This document shows, piece by piece, positions 1-8,390 of a stretch of DNA of 64,000 nucleotides (position 1 is the stretch's first letter; every line of letters begins with the position of its first letter). The DNA is from Streptomyces venezuelae (lineage in GTDB: Bacteria > Actinomycetota > Actinomycetes > Streptomycetales > Streptomycetaceae), in the NCBI RefSeq assembly GCF_008642355.1, contig NZ_CP029193.1:6596001-6660000 (forward strand), written 5' to 3'. Made by a program: the position numbers and the translations under genes. Under the pieces are notes generated by a model that was given only the letters and a program-made list of their open reading frames with translations, was not told where the DNA came from and did no database searches.

Positions 1-1176
1 GCCCGCGGGCAGCGGTACTTCCGCGGTCACCGCGAAGCCGCCCCCGGCACGGTTGCCGACGTGCAGGGAACCGTCGTGGAGGGCGATGCGTTCCCGCATG
101 CCGAGGAGACCGTATCCACCGCCGGTGCGGGACGTGCCCGGGTCCCCGCCGCCGGCGCCGTCGTCGGCCACCTCGACGGTGACCCGGTCCGGGAGGTAGC
201 CGATCCGCACCGTCGCGCGGGCGGGCCCCGCGTGCTTGCGGGCGTTGGTCAGCGCTTCCTGGACGATGCGGTAGAGGGTGAGGCCGACGGTCATCGGCAG
301 CGGCCGGGCCCGGCCGGTGACGTGCAGCTCGGTCGGCAGACCCGCGGCGACCGAGTCGGCGACGAGCCGCTCGATGTCGTTCACCCCGGGCTGCGGTTCC
401 GACGGCGTCTCCTCCGGCGTCTCGGTGCTGCGCAGGACGCCGAGGAGCTGCCGCATCTCGTGCAGGGCCGTGCGGCCCGACTCCTCCAGGGTCACCAGCG
501 CCTCGCGGGCCGTCTCCGGATCGCGGTCCAAGGTCGACCGCGCCCCGCCGGACATCAGGTACATGGTGGTGATGTGGTGGGCGACGATGTCGTGGAGCTC
601 CCGGGCGATGCGACGCCGCTCCTCCGTCACCGCCCGGTCGGCGAGCAGCTTCCGGTTGATGTCCAGTTGCCGCTTCCACTGCCGCACGGCCAGACCTATG
701 GCGACGAGGAGACAGGGCGTGACCAGTACGTCGGTGACGCCCATCCCCAAAGTGGCCTCGTCGTTGTTCACGTACCGCAGGATCTGCACGGGCGCCGCGG
801 CGACGACGGCGAGCGCCACGGCGCGCCGTTCACTGTACCGGGCCACGGTGTAGAGGGCCACCGACACGGCAGCGCCGTAGCTGTTCGACATGGCCTCGCC
901 CGGGTCCACGACCAGGCCCGTGTTGACGGCCAGCTGCACGGCGAGGACGGCGCCGAGCACGGGCATCGGGTGATGGCGCCGGAAGAGCAGCGGGACCGCG
1001 GCGACGCAGACCAGCAGGACGCCCGGGACGGTGACGCGCGCGCCGGGCCCCTCCTCGCCGGGGGTCAGGTAGGCCAGTACATCGAGCGTCACCGCAAGGA
1101 CGGCGATCACCACGTCGCCCTTGGTCGGCCGCGTGCTCTCCGCGGGCGGTACCGGAGGGAAGAAGTCGCGTCCCAT
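1..1176 (-). CDS. Sensor histidine kinase, HisKA_3 (NarL-family partner), 3' end outside window
   Basis: The gene starts at ATG 1176, preceded by GGAGG at a 6-base spacing, and runs off the left edge after 392 codons. The N-terminal 150 residues hold four to five hydrophobic segments (for example VVIAVLAVTLDVLAYL), so it is a membrane sensor. The phosphoacceptor box reads ELHDIVAHHITTMY with His at about residue 195, typical of HisKA_3 dimerisation domains. The HATPase G-box GGGYGLLGMRERI follows near the visible C-terminus. Kinases of this family phosphorylate a NarL/LuxR-type response regulator, which is probably encoded just outside the window. The divergent MMPL and hydrolase genes are plausible targets, but nothing in the sequence proves this. 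Confidence 0.93.
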   Translation of the reverse strand, partial: MGRDFFPPVPPAESTRPTKGDVVIAVLAVTLDVLAYLTPGEEGPGARVTVPGVLLVCVAAVPLLFRRHHPMPVLGAVLAVQLAVNTGLVVDPGEAMSNSYGAAVSVALYTVARYSERRAVALAVVAAAPVQILRYVNNDEATLGMGVTDVLVTPCLLVAIGLAVRQWKRQLDINRKLLADRAVTEERRRIARELHDIVAHHITTMYLMSGGARSTLDRDPETAREALVTLEESGRTALHEMRQLLGVLRSTETPEETPSEPQPGVNDIERLVADSVAAGLPTELHVTGRARPLPMTVGLTLYRIVQEALTNARKHAGPARATVRIGYLPDRVTVEVADDGAGGGDPGTSRTGGGYGLLGMRERIALHDGSLHVGNRAGGGFAVTAEVPLPAG

Positions 1177-1289
1177 CCGGGCGCCTCCACTTGTGAACTC
1201 GTCGAACCGACCGGTTCGGGCCATCTCTTCTTCGCACCATTACATCCCGGTGCGCCGGACGGTGAATCGCCGCGGGGACGGTTCTCGCG

Positions 1290-1309
1290 CCCAGTACTGG
1301 AGTACTGGG
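1290..1309. promoter_or_regulatory. Inverted repeat in the kinase/MMPL divergent gap
   Basis: CCCAGTACT and AGTACTGGG form a perfect 9-bp inverted repeat around a GG centre. Each half also contains its own AGTACT palindrome. It sits 88 bases before the MMPL start and 114 bases before the kinase start, in the only non-coding gap here. An operator for the neighbouring two-component system is the simplest reading. Confidence 0.45.
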
Positions 1310-1396
1310 TGCGGCGGAACGCCGGACCCGGGTCCCGGGTGCGTCCCCTCCCGGCGGCCGACGTGTTCAAGGGGCCCCGCGTGATGACCTTTTGAC

Positions 1397-3658
1397 ATGA
1401 TCCGCAAGCTGACCTCTTTCTCCACCCGACATCGATGGATGACGGTCGTCCTATGGACCGTTCTCGGGACGGCGCTCACGTTCGTGGGCGGCGCGATGAT
1501 GTACGACGTCACCGACTCCCAGGCGGGCGACTTCCTGCCCAAGAAGTACGACTCGGCCGTGGCGCTGCGCATCGCGGAGGAGGATTTCGGCACCAAGCCC
1601 GACGCCAACGCGCTGACCGTGCTGGTCGCCAGGGACGACGGCGGGAGACTCACCCCCGCCGACCAGCGGCACATCACCGGCACGGCGGCCGACCTGGGCC
1701 GGGAGCGGGTCGTCGGACCGAAGCCCGAGCCGCTGATGAAGGACCACTCGCAGACGCCGCGCGTGTCGCCGGGCGCCGTGGCACCGGACAAGAGTTTCCG
1801 GCTCCTCACGGTGTCGCTCGACGGAAATCCGAACGACCCGGGCCTGCAGAAGGTCTACAAGGAATTCCGCGACCACGCGAAGGGCGCATTCGCCAAGGAG
1901 GACCTGCGCGTCGGATTCACCGGCGGAATCGCCTCGACGGTCGACGACGTGGACGCCGAGGAAACCACCGGGAAAGTCGGCTCGGCCCTGACGATGGGCC
2001 TCATCGTCCTTCTGAACGTGCTGGTGTTCCGCAGCGTGGCGGCCGCGATCGTGCCGCTGATCGCGGTGGCCCTGATCGGCGGTGTCGCCTCGGGAGCCGT
2101 GGTGGGTGCGGCGAAGCTCTTCGGGATCGAACTCGACGCGTCCACGCCCTCACTGATCAGCGTCGTGCTCCTGGGCATCGGCATCGACTACTTCCTCTTC
2201 CTGATGTTCCGGTTCAGGGAACAGCTGCGGAACCGTCCCGACCAGGACGCCCGGGAGGCGGCGGCCGAGACGACCGGGCGGGTGGGCAGCGCGATCACGT
2301 CCGCGGCCCTGACGATCGTGGCGGCCTTCGCGACACTGGGTCTCGCGAGCTTCGGCCAGTTCCGGGTCCTCGGGCCCGCGATCGCCATCTCCGTGCTCGT
2401 GATGCTCCTCGCGAGCCTCACCCTCATGCCCGCCCTCCTCGCCGTGTTCGGACGCGGCATGTTCTGGCCGGCCCGCGCCTGGAAGAAGGAGCACACCGGC
2501 GGGGTCGCCGCCCGCCTCGGCCACGCGGTGAGCAGCCGCCCGCTGCGGTACGCCCTCGCAAGCCTGGTGCTGCTCGGCGCGCTCGGCGCCGGCGCGGTCG
2601 GCATCAAGATGAGCTACGACCAACAGGGAACGCACGAGACGGCCGCCGTGCGGACCGCCGAACAGATCTCCCGCAGCCTCCCCGCCGGAGTCTCCGACCC
2701 GCACAGCGTCTACGTACGGAGCACGGACGGCACCGCGATCAAGGCGAGTGCGCTCGGCGACATGACCCGTTCCCTCGGCAAGGCCGAGGGCGTCGGCGAG
2801 GTCGGCAAGCCGGTCCTGAACAAGGACCGCACGGCCGCGCGGGTCGACCTGTTCCTCAGCGTCAAGTCCGATACGCAGAAGGCCCGCGACCTGGTCTCCG
2901 GACCGGTGCGGGAGACGGCCGCGCGCACGGCACCCGAGGGCACCAAGGCGTACGTCACGGGGACGGCGGCCGTCTTCGCCGACATCGCGACGGCAGTCGA
3001 GAAGGACCTGCGGCTGGTCTTCCCGGTCGCGGCCCTGCTGATCGCCGTCATCCTCTTCCTGTTGCTGCGCTCCCTGCTCGCCCCGGTCGTCCTGATGATC
3101 GCCGTAGGCCTCGGGTTCCTGGCCACGCTCGGCGCCAGCACCCTGCTTTTCCAGCACGGACTCGACCGGCCCGGGGTGTCGTTCACCCTGCCGCTCGTGC
3201 TGTTCCTCTTCGTCGTCGCCCTCGGCACCGACTACAACATCCTGATCACCGACCGGATCAGGGAGGAGATGGAGAAGCCGGTGACGGCCCGGCACGCGGT
3301 CGCGGAGGCGGTGCGGCACACCGCGCCCGCCATCGCCACGGCGGGCGTCGTGCTCGCCGGGTCCTTCGCCAGCCTCGCCGCGAGCCCCGCCACGCAGGAG
3401 ATCGGTTTCGCCACGGGTCTCGGCATCATCCTCTCCTCGCTCGTGCTGTCCCTCGTCCTGGTCCCCGCGCTGGCCGCGGTCCTCGGCCGCGGGCTCTGGT
3501 GGCCCCGCAGGTCCCGCCGGACGCCGCAACATCACGACCACTCCATGAACCACCAGCAGCACTACTCCGCAGACCACCAGCAGCAGTACGCGGCCGCCCC
3601 CGCACACTTCGGCCGGCACGCACAGCACGCACAGCACGAAAAGCAAGGACGCATATGA
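1397..3658 (+). CDS. MMPL family RND-type transporter with histidine-rich C-terminal tail
   Basis: A 753-residue inner membrane transporter of the MmpL/RND superfamily, which uses the proton gradient to export lipids or hydrophobic molecules. It has the usual two-fold repeat: TM1 near residues 14-35, an external domain, a TM bundle from about residue 195, a second external domain from about 400, and a TM bundle from about 540. The proton-relay Asp-Tyr pairs are present as GIDY (Asp264-Tyr265) and GTDY (Asp612-Tyr613). The last 45 residues are unusual, rich in His and Gln (HHDHSMNHQQHY and similar). No Shine-Dalgarno is visible before ATG 1397. The stop overlaps the next start by ATGA, so the two genes are translationally coupled. 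Confidence 0.93.
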   Translation: MIRKLTSFSTRHRWMTVVLWTVLGTALTFVGGAMMYDVTDSQAGDFLPKKYDSAVALRIAEEDFGTKPDANALTVLVARDDGGRLTPADQRHITGTAADLGRERVVGPKPEPLMKDHSQTPRVSPGAVAPDKSFRLLTVSLDGNPNDPGLQKVYKEFRDHAKGAFAKEDLRVGFTGGIASTVDDVDAEETTGKVGSALTMGLIVLLNVLVFRSVAAAIVPLIAVALIGGVASGAVVGAAKLFGIELDASTPSLISVVLLGIGIDYFLFLMFRFREQLRNRPDQDAREAAAETTGRVGSAITSAALTIVAAFATLGLASFGQFRVLGPAIAISVLVMLLASLTLMPALLAVFGRGMFWPARAWKKEHTGGVAARLGHAVSSRPLRYALASLVLLGALGAGAVGIKMSYDQQGTHETAAVRTAEQISRSLPAGVSDPHSVYVRSTDGTAIKASALGDMTRSLGKAEGVGEVGKPVLNKDRTAARVDLFLSVKSDTQKARDLVSGPVRETAARTAPEGTKAYVTGTAAVFADIATAVEKDLRLVFPVAALLIAVILFLLLRSLLAPVVLMIAVGLGFLATLGASTLLFQHGLDRPGVSFTLPLVLFLFVVALGTDYNILITDRIREEMEKPVTARHAVAEAVRHTAPAIATAGVVLAGSFASLAASPATQEIGFATGLGIILSSLVLSLVLVPALAAVLGRGLWWPRRSRRTPQHHDHSMNHQQHYSADHQQQYAAAPAHFGRHAQHAQHEKQGRI

Positions 3659-5253
3659 ACACCGCACCCCGCGCCACCCTGTCCGCCTTCGCCGCCACCC
3701 TCGCCCTCGCCGCCGGAGTGACCGGCTGCGCGACGAGCACGGACGACTCCCCGACCGAGGCGGGGTCACAGGCGAACACGTCGGCCGACAACGCCGCGTA
3801 CACCGCCACCCTGAAAGGACTCGACCGCTACTACCAGCAGCGCCTGGACTGGGGCCCCTGCAAGGACCCCGAGCTGACCAGGACCGGCACGCAGTGCGCG
3901 AAGGTCACCGTCCCGCTCGACTACGCCGCTCCGAAGGGCCCCACCCTCTCCCTCACCGTCTCGCGCATGAAGGCCACCGGCTCCGACCGCGAGCGCCGCG
4001 GCATCATCCAGACCAACCCGGGCGGCCCCGGCGGTCACGGGCTCGGGATGCCCGCGCAGCTGCGGGCCAAGATGACGCCGCGCGTGGCGGCCGCGTACGA
4101 CGTCATCGGGATGGACACCCGGGGACTCGGGGAGAGTTCGCCGCTCGACTGCGGCCTCGACAGCATCTCCTGGTTCCGCGGCGCGGGCTTCGACCGTGCC
4201 TCGTTCGACCGGGTGGCGAAGAAGTCGGCCGACGACGCGCGCAAGTGCAACAAGAAGTACGGTGACCGGCTCGCCCACTACTCCACCCGCAACATCGCCC
4301 GTGACGTGGACGTCATACGCGGCGCGCTCGGCGAGCGCAAGACGTCCTGGTTCGGCCAGTCGTACGGCACCTACCTCGGCGCGGTCTACGCGAACATGTT
4401 CCCCGACAGGGTGGACAGACTCGTCCTGGACAGTGCCATGAACCCCCGCGACTACGGCCTCAAGATGTTCCAGGCCATGGGGCCCGCAAACGAGAAGGCA
4501 CTCGACGACCTGGCGCGCTGGGCCGCGCCGCGCGACGGCGAGTACCACCTCGGGAAGACGCCCGCGGCCGTGCGGGCCACCGTCGAGGGTCTGGTCCGCC
4601 GGGCCGCGCAGCGGCCGATCCAGGTCGGCGGCGACCGGCTCGACCACGAGTCGCTGCCGTTCGTCCTCTACTTCCTCGGTACGGACGACATCGACAACGC
4701 CGAGTACGCGAAGACGGTCCGGCTGCTCCTCGACGCCGCCGCGGGCCGCACCGTCGAGCCGTCGGAGCGTCTGGCGGGGCTCCTCGGCGCCATGTTCCGC
4801 ACGGACGAGACGGGGACGGGCAGGGACTACGCCTCCGCCCTCGCCGTCCTGTGCGCCGACACCACCGCGCCGGGCAACGCCGAGTGGTACCGCAAGGCCA
4901 TCGAGAAGGCCCGGCCGAAGCAGCCGGTGTTCGGGCCGTTCCACAACGCGCCGATGCCCTGCGGCTGGTGGAAGGCGAAGCCGAGCGAGGCGCCCACCAA
5001 GGTCTCCAGTGACCTGCCCGCCCTGCAGATCCAGGCCACGGGGGACACCCGCACCACGTACGAGCAGGGCCTCGGCATGCACAAGGCGATGCGCGGTTCC
5101 AAGCTGGTGACCGTCCCGGTCCGCACCCACGCGGTCTTCGTCGGCTACCCCAACGCCTGCGCAGACAAGGCGGTCAACGACTACCTGCTCACCGGCGAGC
5201 TGCCGTCCGAGGACTACACCTGCCCGCGCGACCAGCAGGCGGACGGCCGCTGA
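3655..5253 (+). CDS. Alpha/beta hydrolase lipoprotein, tripeptidyl aminopeptidase (TAP/SlpD-E) type
   Basis: A 532-residue exported peptidase of the S33 tripeptidyl aminopeptidase group. The N-terminus is a lipoprotein signal with lipobox VTGC near residue 24, so it should be anchored outside the membrane. The triad is visible: Ser236 in GQSYG, Asp464 in ATGDT and His492 in RTHAV. The TAP-like C-terminal domain is present and the length is normal for the family, whose members remove tripeptides from peptide N-termini. The start overlaps the MMPL stop (ATGA), and 1397-5253 forms a two-gene operon, so hydrolase and transporter may act on related cell-surface substrates. Confidence 0.92.
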   Translation: MNTAPRATLSAFAATLALAAGVTGCATSTDDSPTEAGSQANTSADNAAYTATLKGLDRYYQQRLDWGPCKDPELTRTGTQCAKVTVPLDYAAPKGPTLSLTVSRMKATGSDRERRGIIQTNPGGPGGHGLGMPAQLRAKMTPRVAAAYDVIGMDTRGLGESSPLDCGLDSISWFRGAGFDRASFDRVAKKSADDARKCNKKYGDRLAHYSTRNIARDVDVIRGALGERKTSWFGQSYGTYLGAVYANMFPDRVDRLVLDSAMNPRDYGLKMFQAMGPANEKALDDLARWAAPRDGEYHLGKTPAAVRATVEGLVRRAAQRPIQVGGDRLDHESLPFVLYFLGTDDIDNAEYAKTVRLLLDAAAGRTVEPSERLAGLLGAMFRTDETGTGRDYASALAVLCADTTAPGNAEWYRKAIEKARPKQPVFGPFHNAPMPCGWWKAKPSEAPTKVSSDLPALQIQATGDTRTTYEQGLGMHKAMRGSKLVTVPVRTHAVFVGYPNACADKAVNDYLLTGELPSEDYTCPRDQQADGR

Positions 5254-5262
5254 CACAGGCTC

Positions 5263-6324
5263 TCAGACCGCGACCGACTCCTCCATCTCCTCCTCCTGGA
5301 CCTCGGTCTCCCGGGCACCGGCAGCGGCGTCCGGGAGGCCGGGGTTCCGGCGCTCCCACAGGGCCGCGACGCCGACGGCCAGCAGGCCGAGCAGCAGCCA
5401 GGCGGCCAGCGTCCACACGTGCCGACCCAGGCCGTGACCGCCGAAGTACAGGTGGCTGCGGATGCCCTCGACGAAGCCCGCGCCGTTCCAGAACGCGTGC
5501 AGGGAGCCGAAGAAGCCGTTCTGCAGCTCGGGCCTGAAGAGCCCGCCGGACGTCGTGAAGTTGAGCATCACGAAGAGCACCATCATCGCCAGCGTCGTCC
5601 AGCGCTTCAGGAACGTGTGCAGTCCGACGCCGATGAACAGAATGCCCGCCGCGTACAGCCAGGCCATGGCCCACACGCCCCACAGGCCCTGGTGCACCAG
5701 GTGGAAGATCGGGCCCGCGAGCGCCGCGCCGATGAGGCTGACGGCGAAGGAGACCCCCACGACGAGTCCCGCCCTGGCCCGCATCCGCAGGCCCGCGCCC
5801 GCCGCGCCGAGCACGGCGACCGATGCGTACGAGCCGATGCTCACGGCGACGAGCAGGAAGAAGAGGCCCTGGCCCGTGGGGTCGTCCTCGACGGGCGGCG
5901 CCACGTCGGTGACCTTCAGCGGCAGGCCCTGCTTGGCGGCGACCGGGGTGAAGAGCTTCTGGGCCGCCGTGGCGCTCATGTCGGATCCCGCGGTGGCCAC
6001 GATCAGCTCGGGCGACTTCGCGTCGGGGACATAGGCGCCCGCGATGTCGAGGGACTTGAGCGCGTCGACCGCCTGCTCGCGGTCGGCGAGCGTGCGCACG
6101 TCCAGGGCGTCGCCCGCCTTGTCCTTGATGTTCTGCGCGAGGAGCTGGGTCTGCTGGCCCGACCCGACGACGGCGACCGGCATGTCGTTCGGCTCGGGTG
6201 TCACGAACGCACCCATGTACGCCAGGCCCATGCCGAGGCACATCAGCAAGGGTGTGACCAGGTGGAGGAGGACGTGGCGCAGGGCGTCGCGCAGTCGGGG
6301 GGCGGATTCCGCGGTGGCGGACAT
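5263..6324 (-). CDS. ABC-2-like / YhgE-Pip-type integral membrane protein, putative exporter
   Basis: A membrane protein of 353 residues if started at ATG 6324, which has GGAG about 8 bases upstream; an in-frame start at 6354 would add ten residues. One TM segment lies near the N-terminus (about 20-42). An extracytoplasmic region of about 140 residues follows (VAVVGSGQQTQLLAQNI onward), and at least five TM segments fill the C-terminal half. This layout matches YhgE/Pip and DUF3533-like members of the ABC-2 permease fold. It is divergent from a MarR regulator across a 104-bp gap containing palindromes, the usual arrangement for an efflux component under local MarR control. No ATPase gene is adjacent. 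Confidence 0.75.
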   Translation of the reverse strand: MSATAESAPRLRDALRHVLLHLVTPLLMCLGMGLAYMGAFVTPEPNDMPVAVVGSGQQTQLLAQNIKDKAGDALDVRTLADREQAVDALKSLDIAGAYVPDAKSPELIVATAGSDMSATAAQKLFTPVAAKQGLPLKVTDVAPPVEDDPTGQGLFFLLVAVSIGSYASVAVLGAAGAGLRMRARAGLVVGVSFAVSLIGAALAGPIFHLVHQGLWGVWAMAWLYAAGILFIGVGLHTFLKRWTTLAMMVLFVMLNFTTSGGLFRPELQNGFFGSLHAFWNGAGFVEGIRSHLYFGGHGLGRHVWTLAAWLLLGLLAVGVAALWERRNPGLPDAAAGARETEVQEEEMEESVAV

Positions 6325-6365
6325 GGGGGGACTCCGGAGGTTGGTCGGCGGCACAGGCGGCAGGT

Positions 6366-6406
6366 AGTTGGTAAATGCAACTCTTTGCGATGTTGTACTC
6401 TACAAC
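6366..6406. promoter_or_regulatory. Candidate MarR operators in the divergent gap
   Basis: Two inverted repeats lie between the exporter and the marR-type gene: AGTTG-N7-CAACT (6366-6382) and GTTGTA-CTC-TACAAC (6392-6406). The second is a perfect 6-bp inverted repeat with a 3-base centre. Both have the size of sites bound by MarR dimers and would lie over promoters of both genes. Confidence 0.55.
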
Positions 6407-6428
6407 CATTCGTGGAGAGGGAGAAATC

Positions 6429-6884
6429 GTGACCGATCGAGACGGGGACAGGCCCGCAGTCCGGGACGCGTCCATCGAGGTCATCCAGCGGGAGATGACC
6501 GCGTTCGCCCGGCGGGCGCGCGCCACCGCCGCGCGCATGCACCCCGAGCTCTCGCTCGTGTCCTTCACGCTGCTCAGTCACCTCGAGCACCAGGGCGGCT
6601 GCCGCGCCACGGATCTGGCCGCGCACTACACGCTCGACAAGTCGACGATCAGTCGGCAGGTGGGGGCGCTGGAGAAGGCCGGGCTCGTCGAGCGGCGGCC
6701 CGATCCTGCCGACCAGCGGGTGCACGTGCTGCACCTCACCGAGGAGGGCAACGAGGTCCTGGCGCAGGTCGGCGACGCGCGACGGGTCGCCTTCCGGGAG
6801 CGGCTCGCGGGGTGGAGCGGCGCGGATCTGGCCCGGTTCTCCGAATATCTGCTCCGTTACAACGGGGAAGTTTCCGACGACTAG
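6429..6884 (+). CDS. MarR family transcriptional regulator
   Basis: A 151-residue winged-helix regulator. I chose GTG 6429 because AGAGGGAGA precedes it; an upstream in-frame ATG at 6375 would lie inside the operator region. The recognition helix region reads LDKSTISRQVGALEKAGLVERR and is followed by the wing PDPADQRVHVLHLT, the classic MarR signature. MarR proteins usually repress an adjacent exporter or enzyme gene and release on binding a small phenolic or hydrophobic ligand. The divergent exporter at 5263-6324 is the obvious target, and the glycosyltransferase just downstream (6921) may be another. Confidence 0.9.
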   Translation: MTDRDGDRPAVRDASIEVIQREMTAFARRARATAARMHPELSLVSFTLLSHLEHQGGCRATDLAAHYTLDKSTISRQVGALEKAGLVERRPDPADQRVHVLHLTEEGNEVLAQVGDARRVAFRERLAGWSGADLARFSEYLLRYNGEVSDD

Positions 6885-6914
6885 TTGCACGAGACGTATC
6901 GTCTCGTTTAATGT
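6885..6914 (+). promoter_or_regulatory. Leaderless promoter with a palindromic operator in its spacer
   Basis: TTGCAC (6885-6890) and TAATGT (6909-6914) are separated by 18 bases. The spacer is almost entirely the perfect palindrome CGAGACG-TAT-CGTCTCG (6890-6906). The -10 hexamer ends six bases before ATG 6921, so transcription should start at or next to the start codon. The palindrome resembles TetR-family operators. Confidence 0.6.
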
Positions 6915-6920
6915 TCCGGC

Positions 6921-8123
6921 ATGACCTCACCCCGGCCCGCCCACATCGCCATGTTCTCGATCGCCGCCCACGGGCACGTCAACCCGAGCCTCGAAGTGAT
7001 CCGTGAGCTGGTCGCGCGCGGCCACCGCGTCACGTACGCCATTCCGCACGCCTTCGTGGAGAAGGTCGCCGAGACCGGCGCCGAGCCCCGGCCCTACACC
7101 ACGACCCTGCCCTCGGCGGACGCCGACCCGGAGGCGTGGGGCACCGAGCTGATCGACAACATCGAACCGTTCCTCACCGACGCGATCACCGTTCTGCCCG
7201 AACTGGCCCATGCCTACGAAGGCGACGAGCCCGACCTCGTCCTGCACGACATCACGTCCTACCCGGCGCGCGTCCTCGCCCGCCGCTGGGGCGTCCCCGA
7301 GATCTCCCTCTCGCCGAACCTCGTCGCCTGGGAGGGGTACGAGGAGGAAGTCGCCGAGCCGATGTACGCGGAGCTGAAGAAGACCGAGCGCGGCCAGGCG
7401 TACTACGCGCGCTTCCACGCCTGGCTGGCGGAGAACGGCATCACCCAGCACTGCGACCCCTTCGTCGGACGCCCGCCGCGCTCGCTCGTCCTCATCCCGA
7501 AGGCGCTGCAGCCGCACGCCGACCGGGTCGACGAGAGCGTGCACACGTTCGTCGGCGCCTGCCAGGGCGACCGGGCGGCCCAGGGGGAGTGGGAGCGGCC
7601 GGCCGGCGCCGAGAAGGTGCTGCTCGTCTCGCTGGGCTCGGCGTTCACCAAGCAGCCCGCCTTCTACCGCGCGTGCGTCGAGGCCTTCGGCGACCTGCCC
7701 GGCTGGCATGTGGTGCTCCAGGTCGGACGGCACGTCGACCCGGCCGAGCTCGGCGCACTGCCGGGGAACGTGGAGGTGCACCCGTGGGTGCCGCAGCTCG
7801 CGATCCTCAAGCAGGCCGACGCGTTCATCACGCACGCCGGCGCGGGCGGCAGCCAGGAGGGGCTCGCCACCGCGACGCCCATGGTCGCCGTGCCGCAGGC
7901 CGTGGACCAGTTCGGCAACGCCGACATGCTCCAGGCGCTCGGTGTCGCCCGGCACCTGCCGATGGAGGAGGCCACCGCCGCGACGCTGCGTGAGGCCGTC
8001 CTCGCGCTGGCGGGCGACCCGGAGGTGGCCCGCAGGCTCGGGGAGATCCAGCGGGCGATGGCCGCTGAGGGCGGCACGAAGCGGGCGGCAGACCTCATCG
8101 AGGCGGAACTGCGGCCCCGCTGA
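6921..8123 (+). CDS. MGT-type UDP-sugar glycosyltransferase (macrolide glycosyltransferase-like, GT1)
   Basis: A 400-residue GT-B fold enzyme. The N-terminus [19 protein letters not shown] is the acceptor-domain start seen in macrolide-inactivating glucosyltransferases such as Mgt and OleD. The donor-binding motif near residues 290-335 reads [17 protein letters not shown], then [15 protein letters not shown], then [13 protein letters not shown], as in the GT1 sugar-nucleotide signature. It likely transfers glucose from UDP-glucose to a macrolide or similar small molecule in the cytosol, a self-protection or detoxification role. No Shine-Dalgarno precedes the ATG; a promoter lies immediately before it. 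The neighbouring MarR and exporter genes fit a detoxification theme. Confidence 0.93.
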   Translation: MTSPRPAHIAMFSIAAHGHVNPSLEVIRELVARGHRVTYAIPHAFVEKVAETGAEPRPYTTTLPSADADPEAWGTELIDNIEPFLTDAITVLPELAHAYEGDEPDLVLHDITSYPARVLARRWGVPEISLSPNLVAWEGYEEEVAEPMYAELKKTERGQAYYARFHAWLAENGITQHCDPFVGRPPRSLVLIPKALQPHADRVDESVHTFVGACQGDRAAQGEWERPAGAEKVLLVSLGSAFTKQPAFYRACVEAFGDLPGWHVVLQVGRHVDPAELGALPGNVEVHPWVPQLAILKQADAFITHAGAGGSQEGLATATPMVAVPQAVDQFGNADMLQALGVARHLPMEEATAATLREAVLALAGDPEVARRLGEIQRAMAAEGGTKRAADLIEAELRPR

Positions 8124-8133
8124 GGTGTCGTCG

Positions 8134-8173
8134 GGGGGCGACTGCCTCTTCGGGCAGAGAAGGGGCCGCCCCC
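8134..8173 (+). terminator. Probable terminator after the glycosyltransferase
   Basis: Outer arms GGGGGCG and CGCCCCC (8134-8140, 8167-8173) enclose an inner stem CTGCC/GGCAG with a six-base loop. It begins about 10 bases after the stop codon. No T-run follows, as is usual in this genus. Confidence 0.5.
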
Positions 8174-8200
8174 GGGGCATTCGTAACGCTCCGTGACGCG

Positions 8201-8241
8201 ATTCGGTAACGGAGCGGTCATTCGGTAACGCTCAGGTAACG
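8201..8241. repeat. GGTAACG direct repeats upstream of the phosphatidyltransferase gene
   Basis: ATTCGGTAACG occurs at 8201-8211 and again at 8220-8230, and GGTAACG recurs at 8235-8241. A near copy (TCGTAACG) starts at about 8181, and the reverse complement CGTTACC is at 8287-8293. Repeats of this kind suggest a cooperative DNA-binding regulator. Downstream, TTGTTC (8322-8327) and TAGCGT (8346-8351) with an 18-base spacer form a plausible promoter for the gene at 8391. Confidence 0.45.
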
Positions 8242-8390
8242 CGCCACCATGCTGGAAGGGCCATTGACTCGTCCTGAAAGGTTGACCGTTACCCCCGGCC
8301 AAAGGTTGTACACGTCAGATCTTGTTCCTTTCCCGAACTGCTTTCTAGCGTGGGATGAACTTTCGCCGAACGCCAGGAAGTTGAACCCCC

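Noticed and set aside
61..1395. 444-codon rightward frame
   Set aside because: It is antisense to the sensor kinase, whose HisKA_3 and ATPase motifs are clear.
1435..3654. Open frame of over 700 codons fused upstream to the hydrolase frame
   Set aside because: It is an alternate frame of the MMPL gene, Arg-rich and without domain structure. The lipoprotein signal at 3655 marks the true hydrolase start.
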